Assembly (NCBI RefSeq): GCF_000611675.1
Contig: NZ_JATV01000009.1
Coordinates: forward strand, 82,487-146,486
Length of the DNA: 64,000 bases
Reading direction: 5' to 3'
Source: Flavobacterium succinicans LMG 10402
GTDB taxonomy: Bacteria; Bacteroidota; Bacteroidia; Flavobacteriales; Flavobacteriaceae
Both the position numbers and the translations under genes were made by a program. A model generated the notes under the pieces. That model saw nothing but the letters and a program-made list of their open reading frames with translations, made no database searches and was not told where the DNA came from. Positions 54,232 to 60,599 of this stretch are shown piece after piece. Position 1 is the first letter of the stretch; every line of letters begins with the position of its first letter.

Positions 54232-54789
54232 ATGAATTGGAATAATCCTGATGCTGATCCTGGAGAAAGTGAAGAGGAATATGAAGCTCGGAAAAGAGAA
54301 GAAAGTGAGGCTGCTACAGGGCTAATGTTTATGGTCGTTGAGGGTTTTATTTTTGTCTTAAAAATAGCTGCTATTTTCGGTATGTTTTGTTATGCCGGAT
54401 TTTTACTGTCTCAAAAGTTCTGGGGAGAAGAAACCGACAAATTTAAAATTTGGAGTTTCTCCTTATTATTTACCTACCTTATTTTCTGCATTATTTATTT
54501 CTTTAAAGGAACTATCATTGGCTTGCAGGCAAAGAACAGGAAATTATGGATATTACCGTGGGTAATCTGTGTGTTAATATGCTGTATTATTCCCGCATTA
54601 ATAGTAAAATCATTCGTTGCTGGTATGTTCAATCTAACAGAACGACAAGGTTTATTGTGTATTGGATTGAGTTGGGGAGCATTTATACTTTTTTCATTTT
54701 ATGTCTATGGTATTTATCAGTTCAAGACACCAACTGTTCCGAAGATTTTGCACTGGAGCTATGCATTGGGATTGAAAGTGTCTTTGTAA
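54232..54789 (+). CDS. Unknown four-TM membrane protein
   Basis: A 185-residue membrane protein. The N-terminal 30 residues are acidic and hydrophilic (PDADPGESEEEYEARKREE), then four hydrophobic segments follow (FIFVLKIAAIFGMFCYAGF; FSLLFTYLIFCIIYFF; ILPWVICVLICCIIPALIV; ILFSFYVYGIYQF). The ATG at 54232 is chosen over an upstream alternative. It is transcribed from the plus strand between two minus-strand mobilisation genes, so it is a separate unit, perhaps a small cargo gene or a conjugation accessory. No family is recognised. Confidence 0.6.
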   Translation: MNWNNPDADPGESEEEYEARKREESEAATGLMFMVVEGFIFVLKIAAIFGMFCYAGFLLSQKFWGEETDKFKIWSFSLLFTYLIFCIIYFFKGTIIGLQAKNRKLWILPWVICVLICCIIPALIVKSFVAGMFNLTERQGLLCIGLSWGAFILFSFYVYGIYQFKTPTVPKILHWSYALGLKVSL

Positions 54790-54816
54790 TTAGGAGTTCA
54801 TAATAAACAACAAAAC

Positions 54817-56103
54817 CTACTGACCTCTTTTACGTTTTCTTTTCTTTTTTATCTTATTGGCAAAATCCTGTTCTTCGTAATCTTCTCCCTGTGCTTCGGG
54901 AAGTAAGCCACTCAATGTTTCGATCAAACCATCTTCATGTTTTTCTGAAGTATTCAGGAAGTCGAACAAATGATGTGGTTGTTCTGCAGGAAGATCTGTG
55001 TAATTTGGTTTTGATATTTTAGATTGTAGTTCAACTGGCTTTTTAATGTCGGGTTTGATATTATGGTTCCAATAATCATTTAAGGTATTGGCAGAAAGTT
55101 CTTTGCCTAAACGTGAACCGTTCCAAATTGCTTTAGAATTATGGTCTATAAAAGTTATTCCGTAAATACGCCCTGTGTCATTTCTCCGTACCACTACGTT
55201 AATGCCCTGTTCACCTAATCTTTTTTTAAAAGCCTGCTCATCACTTGTTGATTGCAGGGCAATGGTAACAGTAGCTTTAATGGTTGGCTTTGTCGGGTGG
55301 TCTTTCAAAGCCTCTTTGCTTTTTGCAAAATGTAATTCCAAAGTCGGTAGCCCTGCATTCTTTCCGAATAAGGAAGCCTTGAACGGATGTCCAGCTCTTT
55401 CTCCTTTTTCATTTAAAGGAATGTACAATAAGCCTTGGCGAATTTTTCCCTGCAATTCTCCCTCTACTTTTTCAGTGGTAATATTGAACAGGGAAAGTAA
55501 CGCATTGTATTCTCCCAACGTCTGGAACTTATAATACTTAGGTAGGTGACGGACAACCGAAGCAATCTGGCTTTTTATATCTCCTGTTTGGTAATTCACA
55601 GGATGGAAAATATTATCATTTTGCTTGTGCTCTTTCTCTGTAGCTGATAGAAGTCCGTATTTACTTTCGAGTTCACGACATACATTCATAGATCGTCTTT
55701 TTTCGAACTTATCCGAAATCTTTTTGCCTTCTTCATCCACACAAACTGATACAATATGAATATGGGTGCGATCAATATCCGTATGCTTGAATACTACAAA
55801 AGGTTGTTCCCCATAACCCATTTCTTGCATATACTCCTGTGCTATTAGTTTGAACTTTTCATCACTTACATTATCCTTTGGGTCAGGATTAAGAGAAATA
55901 TGCAAAGTTTGCTTTTCGGTATTACGGTTGGCAATCAGATAAGGTTCAAAAGAGCGAACCAACTGAGCAACGGAATACTGTCCATTAGGTGTTTCTATTA
56001 TTCTGTTAGTAAATAGAATTTGCCCGTTTTCTTTTTCCACTTTTAGTTGATTGTATGCCAATGCACCATATAAATTGCTTCCTCTTCCGATTTTTGCTAT
56101 CAT
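54817..56103 (-). CDS. mobB: Conjugative relaxase (MobB)
   Basis: A 428-residue relaxase that nicks the oriT strand. The metal-binding motif is THIHIVS, with the HIH at residues 114-116, preceded by FVVFKHTDIDR. The N-terminal part begins MIAKIGRGSNLYGALAYNQ, a typical Bacteroidota MobP/BfmB relaxase opening. A basic C-terminus ends in KKKRKRKRGQ. The catalytic Tyr is not assigned from the sequence alone. Its stop is 25 nt past the end of a plus-strand ORF and its start is 7 nt after the mobA stop, so mobA and mobB form one unit on the minus strand. Confidence 0.9.
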   Translation of the reverse strand: MIAKIGRGSNLYGALAYNQLKVEKENGQILFTNRIIETPNGQYSVAQLVRSFEPYLIANRNTEKQTLHISLNPDPKDNVSDEKFKLIAQEYMQEMGYGEQPFVVFKHTDIDRTHIHIVSVCVDEEGKKISDKFEKRRSMNVCRELESKYGLLSATEKEHKQNDNIFHPVNYQTGDIKSQIASVVRHLPKYYKFQTLGEYNALLSLFNITTEKVEGELQGKIRQGLLYIPLNEKGERAGHPFKASLFGKNAGLPTLELHFAKSKEALKDHPTKPTIKATVTIALQSTSDEQAFKKRLGEQGINVVVRRNDTGRIYGITFIDHNSKAIWNGSRLGKELSANTLNDYWNHNIKPDIKKPVELQSKISKPNYTDLPAEQPHHLFDFLNTSEKHEDGLIETLSGLLPEAQGEDYEEQDFANKIKKKRKRKRGQ

Positions 56104-56110
56104 TTCAACA

Positions 56111-56545
56111 CTATTTTTTCAAATGTTTTGTTTCAAATTCTTCGGTTATCTGAATGATTTTTTGGCATAATACCGCCATTTCTGCCGTCTGTTTTTCTAA
56201 TTTGTAGAGATAAGCAGCTGCTTTTTTCTCTGAAAAATTACGGTACAATAGCTTCACAATCTGGTTGTAATTCACTCCAACGGAGCGGAATTGGCTGTGA
56301 AAAGAGGTCAATCGCATATAAAAATCAATCGTTCCTTTATCAATTTTAATCGATTTCACCTCTTTTCCAAACAGTACGGAAATGATAAATTTTGCTTTGT
56401 TGGTCATTCCTGATGTTTCAAAAAGAGATATTAATCTAGCATTTTCTTCGTCTGTAAGACGAAAAACGTGGCGGTGAATACTAGGGTCACTCTTGGGTGT
56501 CCGTCCGCCTTTATTCTGTTTTGTATTGCTGTTTTCTTTCATCAC
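56111..56545 (-). CDS. mobA: Mobilisation accessory protein (MobA)
   Basis: A 144-residue accessory protein for oriT recognition, typical of Bacteroidota relaxase operons. It has a basic Gly/Lys-rich N-terminus, then VFRLTDEENARLISLFETSG, a ribbon-helix-helix-type start, and a helical C-terminus (FRSVGVNYNQIVKLLYRNF, MAVLCQKIIQITEEFE). It probably binds oriT DNA and helps the relaxase, and lies 7 nt before mobB. Its start is next to a cluster of hairpins that is the likely oriT. The second Met (56542) is an equally good start. Confidence 0.8.
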   Translation of the reverse strand: MMKENSNTKQNKGGRTPKSDPSIHRHVFRLTDEENARLISLFETSGMTNKAKFIISVLFGKEVKSIKIDKGTIDFYMRLTSFHSQFRSVGVNYNQIVKLLYRNFSEKKAAAYLYKLEKQTAEMAVLCQKIIQITEEFETKHLKK

Positions 56546-56605
56546 ATATTCATTTTTTAACCATAGAAAAAGCTTGACTTCGGAAAGGTTTTCAGCTCCC
56601 AGCAG

Positions 56606-56735
56606 GGCAAGTTGTTTTGAGGCACGAACTCGGTTTCGAGTGCCTCAAAACACAACTTGCCGTGTTCATGTGAACACAAAAATCCGCCCTGCGGGACGGA
56701 TTAAATAAAGCAGGGAAAAACGGCTTCGGGCCGTT
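56606..56735. other. Hairpin cluster next to mobA, candidate oriT
   Basis: Directly upstream of mobA lies a 56-nt hairpin: GGCAAGTTG plus TTTTGAGGCAC (56606-56625) pair with GTGCCTCAAAA plus CAACTTGCC (56640-56661), with an inner CTCG/CGAG stem. Three more inverted repeats follow: GTGTTCA/TGAACAC (56662-56677), AATCCG/CGGATT (56681-56702) and AACGGC/GCCGTT (56719-56735). In CTnDOT-type and related mobilisable elements oriT adjoins the mob genes. The nick site itself is not identifiable. Confidence 0.55.
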
Positions 56736-56841
56736 CACTTTATAACCTGATTTATCGAAATGCTTTTGCATAAAATCCATTAATAAAAATCACTTTACAA
56801 AGTAAATTCCTCTTCAGTAAAGTATTGCACTGTGTAGTATT

Positions 56842-56871
56842 GCCAAATAGTGTCAATGAACGCCAATGGGT
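56842..56871 (+). promoter_or_regulatory. Phased 10-bp element between mobA and parA
   Basis: Units GCCAAATAGT, GTCAATGAAC and GCCAATGGGT run with exact 10-bp phase. They match 24 of 30 positions of the element at 22283-22312. The element lies about 400 nt before parA and 300 nt upstream of mobA. Likely a shared regulator site; inferred. Confidence 0.5.
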
Positions 56872-56896
56872 TCTTACTTATAAGAAGGACGTATAC

Positions 56897-57240
56897 ATCT
56901 GCATTTCTTTGTGCCTGCAAGCGTATGTAAACAGATAACTATGTTGGTACGCAGTTCCTCAATTATGTATGTAGTCGCTTATGTATATACAAGCGTATGG
57001 ATGTTGATAAATGCAGATGAGGTTATAAAATCACATAGTTAAATAAGTGCAGATTTGCAGACTTGAGTTTGCACAGAAATAGGTCTGATAATGCAGATCT
57101 ATTCGTATAGCTACCTAAAAATAGATACGCATATGTCAGTATATAAGTAGAGCAATACCTATTTAAATAGCCATATAACTTTCTGCAAAATTGCATACGT
57201 ATGAACAATAGTAGGTAAGCATCTATCTATGCAGTGATAT
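56897..57240. repeat. Iteron-like repetitive region ahead of parA
   Basis: This 340-nt region has no convincing gene. It repeats TGCAGAT (57012, 57048, 57092; inverted at 56897) and related TGCAG/CTGCA cores, AAGCGTATG (56919, 56991) with the inverted form CATACG or GATACGCATATG (57124, 57194), and many alternating TAT/ATA steps. The gene parA follows directly. Such an array could be a ParA-partner centromere (parS-like) or replication-origin iterons. Confidence 0.45.
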
Positions 57241-57266
57241 AAGTAAATAATTAAATACAGTTAAAA

Positions 57267-58034
57267 ATGAAAACAGAACACAAAACAGTATTCATTGCTT
57301 TTTCGTCCCAAAAGGGAGGAGTTGGCAAAACCACCTTTACGGCACTTGCGGCCAGTACACTACATTATCGTCTTGGCTACAATGTAGCCGTATTCGATGC
57401 TGATTTTCCACAACATAGTTTAATGAAAATGAAGACTCGTGATTTGGCTATGGTGATGGAAAATGAGTTTTTAAAACGGATGGCATTCAAACAATTTACG
57501 ACTATTAACAAAAAAGCTTATCCGATCATTCAGCATAAAGCTGAAGGTGTATTGGAGGCTGCGCATGATTTTTTAGAATCCACTTCCGTTCCGGTTGATT
57601 TTATCTTTTTTGACCTTCCGGGAACAGTAAACACTCCTGGTATTTTGAAAGCTCTGGCGGGGATGCACCATATTTTCACGCCTATTGTAGCAGATCGTGT
57701 AGTTATGGAAAGTACACTCATTTTTACCCAGCTGATGAAGGATGTTATTATGAAAAAAGGAGAAACCTCCATTAAAACCATTAATCTGTTTTGGAATCAG
57801 GTAGATGGTCGTGAACGCTCGCCCTTGTACGATGTTTATAATAAACTTATTGATGAGTTGGGCTTAAGCTTGATGCAATGTCAGATTATGAACAGCACAC
57901 GTTTCCGCAAGGAGAGTGAAGCGGGTGCCAAGACTGTTTTTCGGTCAACTTTAATGCCTCCCGATGAACGGTTGATGAATGCTTGCCGCTTAGACCAGTT
58001 TATGACGGAATTTTTAAGAATCGTTCAATTGTAA
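57267..58034 (+). CDS. traA: ParA-family ATPase (TraA-like)
   Basis: A 255-residue P-loop ATPase with the deviant Walker A KGGVGKTT (16-23), VAVFDADFPQHS (Walker A') and FFDLPGTVNTPGI. ParA-like proteins partition DNA or position complexes. In CTnDOT-type elements this is the first gene of the transfer region, followed by a DUF3408 gene and traD. Here the stop is 4 nt before the DUF3408 start. The repetitive region in front may be its cognate DNA site. The name TraA follows gene order and was not verified. Confidence 0.85.
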   Translation: MKTEHKTVFIAFSSQKGGVGKTTFTALAASTLHYRLGYNVAVFDADFPQHSLMKMKTRDLAMVMENEFLKRMAFKQFTTINKKAYPIIQHKAEGVLEAAHDFLESTSVPVDFIFFDLPGTVNTPGILKALAGMHHIFTPIVADRVVMESTLIFTQLMKDVIMKKGETSIKTINLFWNQVDGRERSPLYDVYNKLIDELGLSLMQCQIMNSTRFRKESEAGAKTVFRSTLMPPDERLMNACRLDQFMTEFLRIVQL

Positions 58035-58038
58035 TAGC

Positions 58039-58455
58039 ATGGAAAAAGACAATAAGAAAAAAGCAATTCCCGAAATCAACGAAGAGTTAATGATGAATCT
58101 GATGGTAGATGGAGTAAAAAAGGAAGGATTGGAACTTCCGCTGGAAGAACGCAAAGCTCCGATAAAACCATTTCAGGAAAAGCCTTTAGCGAAGGAACGG
58201 AACAGAGGAAAAAAAATAAATGATCAGGATTATGAAAGCATATTTTTCAAAAGGCCAGACACCAATGCCCGTGATGGTAAAACGGTATATATCCGACCGG
58301 ATTTCCATGAGAAACTCTCACGGATTGTACAGGTAATAGGCGAAGATAAAATAACCATTTATGCCTACTTAGACAATCTTCTTGAATATCATTTTCAGGA
58401 GTTTGGAGAGCAGATTATCACAACTTTTAATGATAAATACAAACCTATTTTATAA
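58039..58455 (+). CDS. DUF3408 protein (TraB-like)
   Basis: A 138-residue protein matching DUF3408: an N-terminal disordered, Lys/Glu-rich part and a C-terminal segment with FKRPDTNARDGKTVYIRPDF and HEKLSRIVQVIGEDKITIYAYLDNLLE (cut: KLSRIVQVIGEDKI then YAYLDNLLEYHF). The C-terminus resembles a ribbon-helix-helix protein, which fits a DNA-binding partner of ParA. It lies 4 nt after parA and 2 nt before traD. Confidence 0.82.
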   Translation: MEKDNKKKAIPEINEELMMNLMVDGVKKEGLELPLEERKAPIKPFQEKPLAKERNRGKKINDQDYESIFFKRPDTNARDGKTVYIRPDFHEKLSRIVQVIGEDKITIYAYLDNLLEYHFQEFGEQIITTFNDKYKPIL

Positions 58456-58457
58456 TT

Positions 58458-59090
58458 ATGGAAACAGTAATCGTAATATGCCTGCTCATTATTATTGCGC
58501 TCTTGGTACAGGATAAGATAATTATCAAGAAAAGGACGGAGCAAAAACCAACTCAGGAAAAACCTAATCCGAACCTACCTGATATTATGGGACAGCCCAA
58601 ACCAATGAGAAGCCTTTCAGTGCCAAAACGTGCCACTGAAAGCCAAAGTAAAAAGCGGAAACATGAAATGAATAATTTTGATATTGAAATCGACGAGGTA
58701 GATGTCGATATACAAATTCCGCAGGAAGAACTGGATGAAGTTTTTGGAAATATGCCTGATTTTGAGGAAGAGGAAGAAGAATGGAACAGGTACGGAATAT
58801 CTGGTGGGAATAACGGTTTTGCCCAAGGGGTTACCTTTGAAGAATTAAGTTCCGTGGGGATGTTGCTGCAAAAAGAAAATTTGGAGCAATCTCAAAAGGA
58901 AACAGCGGTTGCTATAGTTCAGAAAATACAGGGAACCGAATTATTCAGCCTACTGGAAAATTCCATAGAAAATGCTTCCCGTAAAATAGCCGAGCTATTA
59001 GACAGTAGTCTTACTTCTGATGCGGATGCTGGTTCTTCCACTTTGCGGAAAAATGATTTGAGTGATTTTGACATTGGGGAGTTTGTCTAA
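58458..59090 (+). CDS. traD: Conjugal transfer protein TraD (Bacteroidota type)
   Basis: A 210-residue protein with an N-terminal membrane helix (VIVICLLIIIALLVQDKI), a Pro/Lys-rich linker with LPDIMGQPKP, an acidic stretch (EIDEVDVDIQIPQEELDEVF, split) and a C-terminal domain ending with NDLSDFDIGEFV. This is the TraD annotation usual for CTnDOT-like ICEs, and it is unrelated to F-plasmid TraD. It starts 2 nt after the DUF3408 stop. The 3' end is present again as a decayed copy at 60043-60209. Confidence 0.75.
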   Translation: METVIVICLLIIIALLVQDKIIIKKRTEQKPTQEKPNPNLPDIMGQPKPMRSLSVPKRATESQSKKRKHEMNNFDIEIDEVDVDIQIPQEELDEVFGNMPDFEEEEEEWNRYGISGGNNGFAQGVTFEELSSVGMLLQKENLEQSQKETAVAIVQKIQGTELFSLLENSIENASRKIAELLDSSLTSDADAGSSTLRKNDLSDFDIGEFV

Positions 59091-59128
59091 AAAGACGACT
59101 TCCCTTTGTTCTTTAAAAACAGAATATT

Positions 59129-59977
59129 ATGGAACGAGAATTACCGACAGTGAACATCGAAGGAACTGATTTTTTTGTAGATGTTATAAAAAATGAGCTG
59201 AAGGAAAAAGGCAACCCTCAAAACAGGATGAGCATTAAAAATATGCTGTATGTTGGTGATGGTTACCGTTTTCAGTATGATACGACCATCAAGAACTTTC
59301 TTCCTTTTGGAGCATCAATGGCTCTGGGCAATAACAACCATTCAAAGGAAATAAAAATACCCAATCTTGTAGAGCTCGATCCAATGGGCATGGCAAAAAA
59401 GTACAACCGAACAATAGAAGAAATTACGGGAAAGACAGATTTTGAATTGACGATAAAACCGGGAAGTCCGCTTGATTTTCGATGGAACAAAAAAATATTG
59501 CCAACATTGGATATTGCTGGACACACCTTTTATGTTGATTTAGTGATGGACAAGCTTCGACCAAAAGATGACTTTAAGTCCAAAGGAATAGGTTTATCTG
59601 AAATAAGGGAGTATTATGATCGTTATTACCAGGCATATATTATTCCTTATAATCCAAAAACGCGTGAATTTCAGGAAGTGGGTATTCGTACCATTACCGA
59701 ACTGCCCAAGGAAATCATAGTGATAAAGTTTCCGCATCTTAGTGAATTGGATAATGTTGGCTGGAACATAAAATATGGTTTTGGGCCCGGACACCTTATA
59801 AAAGAAGATACTCTTCAATTACACTTTAAAGCGAGAACACTACCATGGAAGGAAACCAACATTCCAGAAAATATTAAGTTAAACCTTGAAGAACAAAAAC
59901 AGGAACAAAAAGAGAAAATAGAAGCCAAGAAATTATCAGATATATTCCCCGAACAAAAAAAGGGTAGAAAAATGTAA
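59129..59977 (+). CDS. Unknown protein with internal duplication and GRKM tail
   Basis: A 282-residue cytoplasmic protein. Two similar halves begin with PTVNIEGTDFFVD (residue 5-17) and PTLDIAGHTFYVD (residue 123 on), and both continue to a loop with K-V-PHL-EL(D)-G-A(N)-K. The last 40 residues are Gln/Lys-rich coiled coil and end QKKGRKM. That tail matches the tails of the DUF3945 proteins (KSKGRKM, KSSGRKI). Similar proteins occur in Bacteroidota ICEs, but the function is unknown. The gene starts 38 nt after traD and is followed by a decayed traD fragment. Confidence 0.7.
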   Translation: MERELPTVNIEGTDFFVDVIKNELKEKGNPQNRMSIKNMLYVGDGYRFQYDTTIKNFLPFGASMALGNNNHSKEIKIPNLVELDPMGMAKKYNRTIEEITGKTDFELTIKPGSPLDFRWNKKILPTLDIAGHTFYVDLVMDKLRPKDDFKSKGIGLSEIREYYDRYYQAYIIPYNPKTREFQEVGIRTITELPKEIIVIKFPHLSELDNVGWNIKYGFGPGHLIKEDTLQLHFKARTLPWKETNIPENIKLNLEEQKQEQKEKIEAKKLSDIFPEQKKGRKM

Positions 59978-60042
59978 AATTTTCTATATAAAAGAAGCGT
60001 CAGAGCCAAAAGTTCTGGCATTTTTTTATGCCCAATTTCTGC

Positions 60043-60209
60043 TCAGAAAATACAGGGAACCGAATTATTCAGCCTATTGGAAAATTCCATAGTGTCTCCC
60101 GTAAAATAGCTGAACTGTTGGCGGGATGCTTTCTTCTGAAACGGTTGCCAGTTCTTCCACTTTGAGGAAAAATAGTTTGAAGGATTTTGATATTGGAGAG
60201 TTTGTGTAA
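60043..60209 (+). pseudogene. Decayed copy of the traD 3' end
   Basis: Nucleotides 60044-60209 match 58920-59090 of traD closely, starting at CAGAAAATACAGGGAACCG and ending at GGAGAGTTTGTGTAA versus GGGGAGTTTGTCTAA. Several small deletions break the frame, so it is not translated. It lies after the 282-residue gene, and before the terminator and pAgo operon. It shows a duplication around the site where the accessory block entered. Confidence 0.9.
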
Positions 60210-60237
60210 GCAAGGTTAAATGTTTATTTTTTTTGAT

Positions 60238-60277
60238 AAAGGGCAAAGCGAAATCAAAATTTCGTTTGCCCTTTTTT
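60238..60277 (+). terminator. Terminator before the pAgo operon
   Basis: AAAGGGCAAAGCGAAAT and ATTTCGTTTGCCCTTT pair as a stem with one bulged G around a CAAA loop, followed by a T-rich run. It isolates the pAgo unit from the transfer operon upstream. Confidence 0.8.
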
Positions 60278-60324
60278 CTTTTTATAAATTAATTGTACCT
60301 AGTAGCCAAGTGTAATAAAAATAC

Positions 60325-60332
60325 TAAATTTG
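60325..60332 (+). promoter_or_regulatory. -7 element (TAAATTTG) of the pAgo operon
   Basis: TAAATTTG matches TAnnTTTG and lies between the terminator and the decayed XRE gene. The nearest TTG at 60293-60295 is farther upstream than usual, so the -33 part is uncertain. Confidence 0.4.
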
Positions 60333-60355
60333 ACAGGAAGTAACAAGTCAAAAAA

Positions 60356-60585
60356 ATGAAGCAAAGCGATTTTGGTATTAAAATTAGAAATTTAGGGACC
60401 AGACGGGATTACTTCTTAGGTAGCTTGTATTTACTTTGGAAGTAAATACAGTTCTAGTAAACAAGATAGAACGAGGAGAAAGAAAGACAAATAGAGAACA
60501 GGTAATTAAATTAGCTGAATTGTTAGAGGTAGATGAAGATGAACCTTTGGCATACAAAGCACTTAAAAATTCAGAAAACGATTAA
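60356..60585 (+). pseudogene. XRE-family HTH gene, frameshifted
   Basis: The 5' part reads MKQSDFGIKIRNLGTRRDYF and ends at a premature stop. A second frame continues LEVNTVLVNKIERGERKTN, then REQVIKLAELLEVDEDEP. Together they give the typical small XRE protein (LASYLEV-type recognition helix, KIERGERK). A region around 60418-60445 contains a short local repeat (GTATTTACTTTGGAAGTAAATAC), which probably caused the break. The gene ends 14 nt before the pAgo start, so it likely was the regulator of the operon. Confidence 0.75.
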
Positions 60586-60599
60586 AAGTAAATAACAAT

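Noticed and set aside
56493..56780. Two ORFs over the hairpin cluster
   Set aside because: They run through inverted repeats, are Cys/Arg-biased and match no family; the region is better explained as oriT.
57023..57208. Minus-strand 61-codon ORF in the parA upstream region
   Set aside because: It lies in low-complexity repeat sequence and lacks any recognisable domain.
56897..57240. Repeat-rich region as a CRISPR array
   Set aside because: The repeats are short, irregular and in both orientations, with no equal spacers and no cas genes.
60005..60032. Terminator after the 282-residue gene (GCCA/TGGC with T-run)
   Set aside because: The stem is only four base pairs with a mismatch inside; too weak to list as a feature.
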